Assembly (NCBI GenBank): GCA_021298215.1
Contig: JAJTEE010000005.1
Coordinates: 1-64,000 of the forward strand
Reading direction: 5' to 3'
Source of the DNA: Alphaproteobacteria bacterium
Lineage (GTDB): Bacteria > Pseudomonadota > Alphaproteobacteria > Paracaedibacterales > CAITNM01
DNA length: 64,000 nucleotides
Positions 34,567-41,951 of the stretch are shown in pieces. Each line of letters begins with the position of its first letter. Position 1 is the stretch's first letter. The notes under the pieces are model-generated. The model was not told where the DNA came from. It did no database searches and saw nothing but the letters and a program-made list of their open reading frames with translations. The translations under genes and the position numbers were made by a program.

Positions 34567-35355
34567 ATGAGTATTGAAGCACAACAGCAAATAGAAGCAA
34601 CAGAGGAGCCACACGCATCAAATTCAAATACCGAAGCTCCACCAGCTGAAAGTGCAGTTCCTAAAGAACAAGCTACGGATAAATCGCCTGTAAAAAAAAG
34701 TCCCATTAAAGAATTAGCAGAACAGGCAGCGAATCATAATGCCGGGGTGGCTCATGATGGTAAGCTAACCTATACACCCGGATATGAAAAAGATTTTCAA
34801 GAAAATGCAGAGATTCATGAAGAAGATGATGAGAGCGAAGAAGAAGAGGATGACGACGATGACCCCAAGGAAGATCCTCATGCCCCGGAACATGAAGTAA
34901 AAACACAAAAAATTGGATCAAAAACACTGCAAACGGAATTATCGAGAGGACTCAAGCAAGGCCTTACAAGCATCAAGACAAAAGATGGACATTACGAAAT
35001 GCAGGCGCACTATGTAAAAGACAAGCTTGATGGATTAACGACGTATTACTTTGCTAATGGAAAAGTTGAGCGCGAAATTCATTTCAAGCATGGAAAAATG
35101 CATGGGTCGATGAAGGCTTTTCATGAGAATGGCCTACCCTCGATGGATGTGGAGTATGAAGATGGACTGATGCATGGCACCACCATCGTTTATGATGATT
35201 TTGGGCAAAAACAGGTAGAGTCGCATTACCAAAAAGGCAAATTGCATGGCGATACGATTGTATTTTCAAATGGAAAACCGTATCTGAAGAAGACATACCA
35301 CGAAGGTAAAGAAACGCACCAGGAATACGACGCCAGTGCAGCACATAGTTGTTAA
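34567..35355 (+). CDS. YwqK/MORN-repeat protein linked to VgrG
   Basis: A 262-residue protein without a signal peptide. Residues 1-80 are polar with Glu, Lys and Pro; 82-108 form a strongly acidic stretch; about 130-255 hold at least five repeats of the YwqK/MORN type, each with the pattern YYFANGKVEREIHFKHGKMHG, then AFHENGLPSMDVEYEDGLMHG and so on. Such repeats form a beta-sheet array; some are known as antitoxin-like modules. It follows vgrG after two bases, so the two are certainly co-expressed. I infer a T6SS cargo, effector, adaptor or immunity function; none of these is shown. A lack of catalytic residues speaks for binding rather than enzyme action. Confidence 0.85.
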   Translation: MSIEAQQQIEATEEPHASNSNTEAPPAESAVPKEQATDKSPVKKSPIKELAEQAANHNAGVAHDGKLTYTPGYEKDFQENAEIHEEDDESEEEEDDDDDPKEDPHAPEHEVKTQKIGSKTLQTELSRGLKQGLTSIKTKDGHYEMQAHYVKDKLDGLTTYYFANGKVEREIHFKHGKMHGSMKAFHENGLPSMDVEYEDGLMHGTTIVYDDFGQKQVESHYQKGKLHGDTIVFSNGKPYLKKTYHEGKETHQEYDASAAHSC

Positions 35356-35403
35356 GGCGTGATTTGTTACTTATAATAAAACAAAAATAGTTGAGAAACC
35401 CCA

Positions 35404-36249
35404 ATGGCACTAAATTCCCTTATGGACTTATTAAAAATTAAGCAAGAAAAACGTGAAAAATTTAGGCATGAAGCAAAAAGCTTAACAAAATTTATCGTTG
35501 GTTTTTTGATTTTTAGCACCTTGTTTTTTAAGCCGTTTAATATTCCCACCGGTTCAATGATCCCGAATTTATTGATTGGGGATTTTTTGGTAGTGAATAA
35601 ATTTGCTTATGGATACACGCGCTACAGCTTGCCATTTGGAGCAGATGTAAACTGGTTCGAGGGACGAGTAATGCCTGAAAATCCGAAGATGGGTGACATT
35701 GGTGTTTTTCATAATCCTAAAGATGCAGAACCCTTTTCCATTCTTGGAATCAAACTTTGGGATTCAGCAAAAGATTACGTGAAGCGTATTATTGGATTAC
35801 CGGGCGATCGAATCCAGATGAAAAAAGGACGCTTATGGATTAATGGTAAAGAATGCCCCATTCAGCGTATTGAAGATTTTCCTTTGGAGCATAATGGAAA
35901 AACTATTATGGTGCCTCGCTACTTAGAAACGCTGCCAAATGGAGTACAGCATACGTTTATAAAATATGTCCCGTTTGGTGAAGCGAGAGCATTTTCGCAT
36001 GACCCTGAGCATAGCACGGATGATACGCCGGAGTATGTGGTACCGGAAGGACATTTCATGATTATTGGTGATAATCGTGATGGATCTCTTGATAGCCGTT
36101 ATATGAATGATAAGGTAGCATTTATTTCTTATGACCATTTAATGGGTAAAGTTGCTTTTGTGTTCTTTTCAACATCCGCTAAATGGTATGAAGTTTGGAA
36201 GTGGTTTACAAATGTCCGATTAGAGCGGATTATGACGATCCCTAAGTAA
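35404..36249 (+). CDS. lepB: Signal peptidase I
   Basis: Cleaves signal peptides from proteins exported by Sec or Tat. A single N-terminal membrane helix (about 28-46) is followed by the catalytic pair: Ser51 in PTGSMIPNL and Lys127 in YVKRIIGLPGD. GDNRDGSLDSR (box E) is intact. At 281 residues it is full length for a single-anchor proteobacterial form. It is essential in most bacteria, and here serves the unusually many exported proteins. A strong hairpin terminator follows at 36272. Confidence 0.96.
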   Translation: MALNSLMDLLKIKQEKREKFRHEAKSLTKFIVGFLIFSTLFFKPFNIPTGSMIPNLLIGDFLVVNKFAYGYTRYSLPFGADVNWFEGRVMPENPKMGDIGVFHNPKDAEPFSILGIKLWDSAKDYVKRIIGLPGDRIQMKKGRLWINGKECPIQRIEDFPLEHNGKTIMVPRYLETLPNGVQHTFIKYVPFGEARAFSHDPEHSTDDTPEYVVPEGHFMIIGDNRDGSLDSRYMNDKVAFISYDHLMGKVAFVFFSTSAKWYEVWKWFTNVRLERIMTIPK

Positions 36250-36271
36250 AAACATCAATAATATGAGTAAT

Positions 36272-36308
36272 AAAAAACACCTGCGCTGTTATATCGCAGG
36301 TGTTTTTT
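36272..36308. terminator. Rho-independent terminator, bidirectional
   Basis: AAAAAACACCTGCG-CTGTTATAT-CGCAGGTGTTTTTT: an eight-pair perfect stem (36278-36285 with 36295-36302), preceded by six A and followed by six T. It ends lepB on the plus strand and, read the other way, the patatin gene on the minus strand. Confidence 0.93.
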
Positions 36309-36325
36309 CGTTTTAAGCTTTTAAA

Positions 36326-37426
36326 CTATTTTTTCTTTTTACCGTCAAGCATTTTTAAAGAGCCAGCATGGCCTTTGTGCATATCCCAGTCTTTGCCGGT
36401 AAAGTGTTCACGAATTGGCGCCGTTGTTTTCTTACCGATGCTATCATAATTTTGTTTAATCCAAGCATCAGCGGCATCACGTCCCTTTTGGAAAAGGTGA
36501 TCAAAGAAGTCCATTTCTGTGTTTAATTTACTTCCCCAACCAAGTTCTTGGAAACATGCTTCGTCTTCAATTAAATGCATGTATACGCGCTTCATGCGAC
36601 CTTCAGGAATAACACCTTCATCTTGCAATTGACCAATCATATGAATTGCACGCATTTCACGAACAACAGACGCGTTGTTTGTGATTTCATTTAAGCGATC
36701 ACCAATCTCGCGTGCACTTGTCGGTAATTTGTTTCGAATAGTTGGGTTTAACTGAATTAAAATAATATCAGATGTCTCACAATCATAAATCAGAGGGAAC
36801 ATCACAGGGTTTCCAATGAAACCACCATCCCAATAATATTCGCCATTTACCAGTACAGCGCCATGAATAGTGGGCAAACAAGCTGTTGCAAGTAGACACT
36901 CTATTTTCAATTCTTCTGTTTTAAACACCGTTAATTTTCCAGTGAATACGTGTGTAGCACAAAGGAAAACTTTACATTCCTTTTGTTTGCGTAACAATTC
37001 AAAGTCAAAAGTTTTTGCAATCACGTCACGTAATGGATCTGTTTTCATAGGATTAAGCTCATATGGAGAATACATACGGCTTAGGTATTCAAACATCAAG
37101 AAACCTGGAGAGTTATACATTGTCCAGTTATTCATGTATTTATCAATTGGACCACGATTGTTAAGAGAGCTATTTTTGCCACTTTCACAAATACGTTCCC
37201 AAAATAATCTTAGCGTAGCACGCGCTTCTTTATTGCCACCCTTAGCCAAACCTTGTGCTGCAGCTACTGCGTTCATACCGCCCGCTGAAGTTCCTGTAAG
37301 GCCTTCAATTTCAAAACGACCATCTTCTAATAACTTATCAAGCACACCCCAGGTAAAAGCACCATGAGAACCACCGCCTTGACATGCAATAGCCACCTTT
37401 TTTTTCTCTTTAGCTTTAGTTGTCAT
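36326..37426 (-). CDS. Patatin-like phospholipase
   Basis: A lipid acyl hydrolase with a Ser-Asp dyad. The oxyanion loop is CQGGGSHGAFTWGVL, the nucleophile Ser47 sits in GTSAGG, and the catalytic Asp200 in WDGGFIGNP (DGG motif), so it should be active. At 366 residues it is a typical bacterial patatin of the RssA/ExoU-like group but lacks extra domains. No signal peptide is seen. Patatin phospholipases in Rickettsiales and Legionella can act on host membranes; without a secretion signal a role in the bacterium's own lipid turnover is equally possible. The gene ends at the bidirectional terminator and is divergent from tsaD. Confidence 0.93.
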   Translation of the reverse strand: MTTKAKEKKKVAIACQGGGSHGAFTWGVLDKLLEDGRFEIEGLTGTSAGGMNAVAAAQGLAKGGNKEARATLRLFWERICESGKNSSLNNRGPIDKYMNNWTMYNSPGFLMFEYLSRMYSPYELNPMKTDPLRDVIAKTFDFELLRKQKECKVFLCATHVFTGKLTVFKTEELKIECLLATACLPTIHGAVLVNGEYYWDGGFIGNPVMFPLIYDCETSDIILIQLNPTIRNKLPTSAREIGDRLNEITNNASVVREMRAIHMIGQLQDEGVIPEGRMKRVYMHLIEDEACFQELGWGSKLNTEMDFFDHLFQKGRDAADAWIKQNYDSIGKKTTAPIREHFTGKDWDMHKGHAGSLKMLDGKKKK

Positions 37427-37515
37427 AGATTACCTTCCACAAATGTAAAAAATTCTTTATTAATTAAGTAATTCTAAACAAAAATACTTAAAAAAGAGTT
37501 AAAAACACTCAGCAT

Positions 37516-38541
37516 ATGATCATCTTAGCCATCGAAACAAGTTGTGATGAAACCTCAATATCTATCCTTCAAGATTCTGATATTGATAAGCGCATTCTAA
37601 GTTTAGTAACGCGCTCACAAGTAAGCGTACACCAAGATTATGGAGGAGTTGTACCTGAACTCGCCGCACGAGCTCATCTAAGCAATATTGAACCCATCAT
37701 GGAGCAAGCTCTTGCTCAAGCAAAAATAGAACTTAAAGATATTGATGCTATTGCAGTCACAGGCGGCCCTGGATTAATTGGGGGGGTACTAGTAGGTGTG
37801 ACCTTAGCAAAGGCTCTGCATGTTTCCCTGAATAAACCTTTGTACTGCATCAATCACCTTGAGGGGCATGCATTAACAGCCCGATTGAGTCATGATGTCG
37901 CCTACCCTTACCTGTTATTGTTAACATCGGGTGGGCATTGCATGTTTATGGAAGTGCTAGGTTTTCGTCAGTATGTTCTTTTGGGGCAAACTCTGGATGA
38001 TGCAGCTGGCGAGTGTTTTGATAAGATTGCCAAGCTTTTAGACTTTGATTTTCCGGGAGGTCCAACCTTAGAAAAAAAGGCTAAATTGGGTGATCCGACA
38101 CGATTTATCTTTCCAAAACCTTTGCAGCATGAACCTGTACCTAATTTTTCTTTTTCAGGTCTGAAAACTGCTGTTAAGCAGACCATTGAAAAAAGCACGC
38201 TTGATGAACAGACTGTTTGTGACATTGCCGCGAGCTTTCAATATACGGTTGGAGAAATATTTAAAGAGCGTTTATCAAAAGCCTTGAAGTGCAGCCAACA
38301 TAAGGTAGAGCGTTTAGTCATGGCTGGTGGTGTGGCTGCAAATCGATATTTACGAGAACAACTTCAGCATGTATGTGCGAATCATGGCATTGAAGCGATT
38401 TTTCCACCGATGAATTTGTGTGTTGATAATGCAGCGATGATTGGATGGGTTGGTATTGAGGCAATACAGCATGGCGTGCTACCATCAGAGAGTGATTTTC
38501 AACCAAGACCGAGATGGCCACTAGAACAGCTTCATTTATAG
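37516..38541 (+). CDS. tsaD: tRNA N6-adenosine threonylcarbamoyltransferase
   Basis: Transfers the threonylcarbamoyl group to A37 of ANN-decoding tRNAs (t6A), working with TsaB and TsaE. The family start IILAIETSCDETS, the metal-binding pair in NHLEGHA (His114 and His118), LLTSGGHC and the ending GVAANRYLRE, then CVDNAAMIGW, are all present. At 341 residues it is full length. It overlaps the downstream transporter gene by 28 bases and is divergent from the patatin gene, with the promoters in 37427-37515. Confidence 0.97.
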   Translation: MIILAIETSCDETSISILQDSDIDKRILSLVTRSQVSVHQDYGGVVPELAARAHLSNIEPIMEQALAQAKIELKDIDAIAVTGGPGLIGGVLVGVTLAKALHVSLNKPLYCINHLEGHALTARLSHDVAYPYLLLLTSGGHCMFMEVLGFRQYVLLGQTLDDAAGECFDKIAKLLDFDFPGGPTLEKKAKLGDPTRFIFPKPLQHEPVPNFSFSGLKTAVKQTIEKSTLDEQTVCDIAASFQYTVGEIFKERLSKALKCSQHKVERLVMAGGVAANRYLREQLQHVCANHGIEAIFPPMNLCVDNAAMIGWVGIEAIQHGVLPSESDFQPRPRWPLEQLHL

Positions 38542-39695
38542 ATTTTCGTCTTCTGAGCCTCTGCTTAATGAATATTCTAGCTGGAATGGAGATGGATATC
38601 TTCACGCCCAGTTTCCCTGAAATCATGGACGCGTTTTCTGTAAATATTGAACAAGTGCAGCTAACGCTTAGTGTGAATTTCACGGCCTATGCATTAGCAA
38701 CTCTGTGGGTGGGGCCGCTAGCTGAACGATTTAGCAGTAAGAACATTGCGATTTTATCGTTGGTTCTTTTTTCAATTGGCAGTATTTTTTGCTGCGTTGC
38801 TACTTCTTTCTCTGTTTTACTAGTGGGCCGCTTATTACAAGGCTTGGGCATGAGCGGTCCCAATGCTTTAAGTTATGCGATTGTTTATGAGTTTTATCCA
38901 AAGCACCGCACCAAATACATTAGCATTTTAAGTGGATTGAATGCCCTGATGATGGGTGCAGCTCCGGTTTTTGGTAGTTATCTTAATCTTTGGCTTGGGT
39001 GGAGATCGAATTTTTTGAGCTTGCTTATTTTATCGCTTGTGGCTTTAGCTCTTGCTTTTAAATGTTTACCAAAACAAAAAAGTCATCAACACACCGTTCC
39101 TGAACTTGGGTTAAAGACATATCTGCCCCTTTTTAAATCAAGGCGATTCAACTATCCGGCAGCGTTGGTTGTAAGTTCTGCTGTTTGTTATTTTGTGTTT
39201 GTTGGTATTGCCCCTATTTTTTATCGCGAAGATCTGCATGTTTCATTAGAAGCATTTGGTTTATATCAGGGAGCCTTAGCCTCTTCTTATGGACTTATGT
39301 GCTTATTTGGTGGAGCACTTTGTAAGCGATTTGGAGAAGATACATGTTTTAAAACAAGCCTAGGCCTATATTGTCTTTTTGGCATATTAGCGGGAATTTA
39401 TGGTTTCTTTTTGCCAACCAATCCTTTAGTCTTGACCGCCATTTTAATAGGCTGGAGTTTTTCATGCGCTTTGCCGGTAAATATCAGTTACACTCGCGCC
39501 TTGGGAGCTGTCAAAGGCGCTTCGGCTAGAGCTTCAGGAATATTAATAACATTTCGATTAGTGTTTAGCGCAATTGGGTTACAAATTATTGCTCACTTTT
39601 ATAATCACACCTATTTCCCACTAGCCGTGATGATTGGGATTGAAGGTTGCCTTGCCCTGTTTCTTGGCAGGCGCATCATAAAAAGACGCTATTAA
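38514..39695 (+). CDS. MFS transporter, Bcr/CflA type
   Basis: An inner-membrane transporter with 12 predicted helices and 393 residues. The pattern MDIFTPSFPEIMDAF at the start, WVGPLAERFSSKNIAIL (motif A) and GRLLQGLGMSGPNA (motif B/C region) match the Bcr/CflA drug-resistance branch of the major facilitator superfamily. The substrate is unknown: drug export, or metabolite transport in a host-restricted bacterium. The ATG lies inside the end of tsaD (28-base overlap), so translation of both genes is probably coupled. Confidence 0.85.
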   Translation: MATRTASFIDFRLLSLCLMNILAGMEMDIFTPSFPEIMDAFSVNIEQVQLTLSVNFTAYALATLWVGPLAERFSSKNIAILSLVLFSIGSIFCCVATSFSVLLVGRLLQGLGMSGPNALSYAIVYEFYPKHRTKYISILSGLNALMMGAAPVFGSYLNLWLGWRSNFLSLLILSLVALALAFKCLPKQKSHQHTVPELGLKTYLPLFKSRRFNYPAALVVSSAVCYFVFVGIAPIFYREDLHVSLEAFGLYQGALASSYGLMCLFGGALCKRFGEDTCFKTSLGLYCLFGILAGIYGFFLPTNPLVLTAILIGWSFSCALPVNISYTRALGAVKGASARASGILITFRLVFSAIGLQIIAHFYNHTYFPLAVMIGIEGCLALFLGRRIIKRRY

Positions 39696-39773
39696 ATTTA
39701 CTAATAACCAAGACTTAACGATATATTAATCCCTCGATAATATTCTTTTATTATTCTTAAGAGTAATAAAAAT

Positions 39774-41876
39774 ATGATCAAGAGCTGTTTAAAGACCTCC
39801 TTATGGATATGTCTTAATTTATTCAGTATGCTTCATTCCAGTCAGAGCTTCTCATCGTCTGAAGAAGAACTATCTTGGGTGCGAACCAAAACTAGTGAGC
39901 TTTCAGCATTAGGATACACGCAGGCAGCAGATACTTTAGCGCGACAGATTACCCAACAGCTTATTAACCCGGGCGTTGATAAAGTATTATGCGTTGATGA
40001 AATCGATCAGCATTTAAAATTAGAACTGTATTACGCGTTCAATACGAAATGGGGGTCAGGAAGAACCAAAGATCATCGCATTGTTTATGATTTTTTGAGT
40101 AGGCTTGATAAGGCAGCGCCAAAAAATCGAGCACAAAGAGAATTTTTAAGCGTACTAACGATTCTTTCACTCGCATCTCAGGAGTATTTTTGGAATGAAA
40201 AATCAACCGTAATTGATTTGAGAAATAGAGCAAAAAGAGAGCTACGTTACGGACTTTTTAAAAAAGCAGGACATAAACTTAACGTAGCAAATTTAATATA
40301 CTTAGAAGAACCTGACATCGAACGCCTTACGACCGCATGGATTAGTGAGGAATTACTTGGAAAATTGCAGGCTTTAATGGGGAATTTTAGAGACAAAAAT
40401 TTAGGTGTAACCTTTTCAGCCATTTTGGAAGATTTAACAACAAAACTAAGTAAGATAGGAATAGCAAAACTTCCCGTTAAGCTGGATGCTAACACCCGCG
40501 AAAAATTTAGCCTGGGTGAACAAATGGATTTCAGACCAGCATCTTCAGCTGGTGATGGGATGTGTGGGGAAAACAGTCTTTTCATTTCAACCGATGGTGC
40601 TTGTGGTGGCATTTCTGAAGGCAATGCGCGCTATAAAATAGAACGAGCTATTTTAGATCAAGCAGTGGATCCTATTGCGCATCGTCTATATCTACTAATA
40701 AGTCCATACATTAATAATTCCGAGAAATTTTTAGAGATCATTCAATCTCACCTTGCATCTACAGTTGACCCGAATGAAGTTGCTATTAGAGAAGCTATTG
40801 TTGGCTACATGCAACAAGAGATGGATTTAAACACCAGAAGGCAAGAAGGTGCAAGTCAGCAATTACGAGACCTTATCGCACGTGTCACTAAGCCCTTATC
40901 AATAATTTTGAATAGGTTTAAAGATGAGCTTGCCGAGTCAGAAAAATTAAGTGCCTGGACAGGCAATGGAGCAGATGCTTTTAAAGATGCGTCCTGTCGC
41001 GATTTTAATAGTCTGATTGAAGAAGTGTTAAATAGTGAAAGCATAAACCCGGGATTAGTCTCAGTCATAGATCCAATTCGTGCAGAGATTACAAGAATTA
41101 TGAGCCAACCTGGCATTCAACGTCCTAAAAAAATGGCTGAGCGAAATAAGCTGGTGGGAGCTGCGCTTCGCTCATACCTTGATGCTGATATTTTGCCAGG
41201 CACGATGAGCGATAAATCTTTTGATATTGATAAACTTTGTGAGCCAAGAAATGAACGGTATTCTTTCTTAACAAGTTTATGCGTTGCTGCGTGTCGATTG
41301 GTTAGGCCTGTTTTAGCCACTGCTGCTTCTACGGAAACTTTAATTGAGAGTGAAATTGCTGCAATCAGGGATGAAAAGGATGAGGTGATTCGAGAAATTG
41401 AACATACCCTTTCGATGGAAAGATTAAAGATTTTAGGGCTTTTTAGCACCCTGCCTGCGCAATTTTCCCCTGACATATTAAAAGAAGATATGCATAAAAA
41501 AGCCTTAAGTCCTGGAGAACTAGCTGGGTGGTTACCTTGCGATGCTATTTATACGCAGCTTTGGGCAATGGTAAACAACTTAAATATTTTTGTTTTTTCA
41601 AGTGGGGAAAGCCATGGAAGATCAGGTCTTGATTTAATGATCCGCCTTAAAGATGATCCTTACACTCAAATAGCAACGCACTATTCACATGGCGTCAGCG
41701 GTAAACATTTAGCAACGGTGATTTTAACCTCACCAACGGCTAAAAATGTTTATTTAAGTAAGTCACCCGCGCATTATGACAAGCTTCTTTCGCCAAATGA
41801 CTTGGCTGCCATGGCGCGTGAAGCGCGTCATCTTGAGTGGATGAAAGATCCACAACGATATGCGTTATATCCGTAA
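39774..41876 (+). CDS. Exported OTU-like cysteine protease candidate (copy 1)
   Basis: A 700-residue protein with a signal peptide (about 1-27). I infer a divergent OTU-type cysteine protease. The Cys-loop is DGMCGENSLF with Cys264 (compare DGNCLFRAL in OTU enzymes). Late in the protein AGWLPCDAIYTQLWAMVNNLNIFVFS corresponds to the OTU strand-helix-strand before the catalytic His, and His645 lies in SGKHLATVILTS. The 380 residues between Cys and His are far more than in a compact OTU and are largely helical. OTU enzymes with helical insertions after the Cys-loop are known in Legionella (Lot family). The gene at 41952 is a paralogue that shares N-terminal, Cys-loop and C-terminal blocks. Host-directed deubiquitination is inference; catalytic residues are a match by motif only. 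Confidence 0.7.
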   Translation: MIKSCLKTSLWICLNLFSMLHSSQSFSSSEEELSWVRTKTSELSALGYTQAADTLARQITQQLINPGVDKVLCVDEIDQHLKLELYYAFNTKWGSGRTKDHRIVYDFLSRLDKAAPKNRAQREFLSVLTILSLASQEYFWNEKSTVIDLRNRAKRELRYGLFKKAGHKLNVANLIYLEEPDIERLTTAWISEELLGKLQALMGNFRDKNLGVTFSAILEDLTTKLSKIGIAKLPVKLDANTREKFSLGEQMDFRPASSAGDGMCGENSLFISTDGACGGISEGNARYKIERAILDQAVDPIAHRLYLLISPYINNSEKFLEIIQSHLASTVDPNEVAIREAIVGYMQQEMDLNTRRQEGASQQLRDLIARVTKPLSIILNRFKDELAESEKLSAWTGNGADAFKDASCRDFNSLIEEVLNSESINPGLVSVIDPIRAEITRIMSQPGIQRPKKMAERNKLVGAALRSYLDADILPGTMSDKSFDIDKLCEPRNERYSFLTSLCVAACRLVRPVLATAASTETLIESEIAAIRDEKDEVIREIEHTLSMERLKILGLFSTLPAQFSPDILKEDMHKKALSPGELAGWLPCDAIYTQLWAMVNNLNIFVFSSGESHGRSGLDLMIRLKDDPYTQIATHYSHGVSGKHLATVILTSPTAKNVYLSKSPAHYDKLLSPNDLAAMAREARHLEWMKDPQRYALYP

Positions 41877-41951
41877 AACGGCGTCATATTTTAACTCTTT
41901 GTTAATACTTCCTCTTTGATACTTAGGTAAAGATTTTACCAGAGGGGATTT

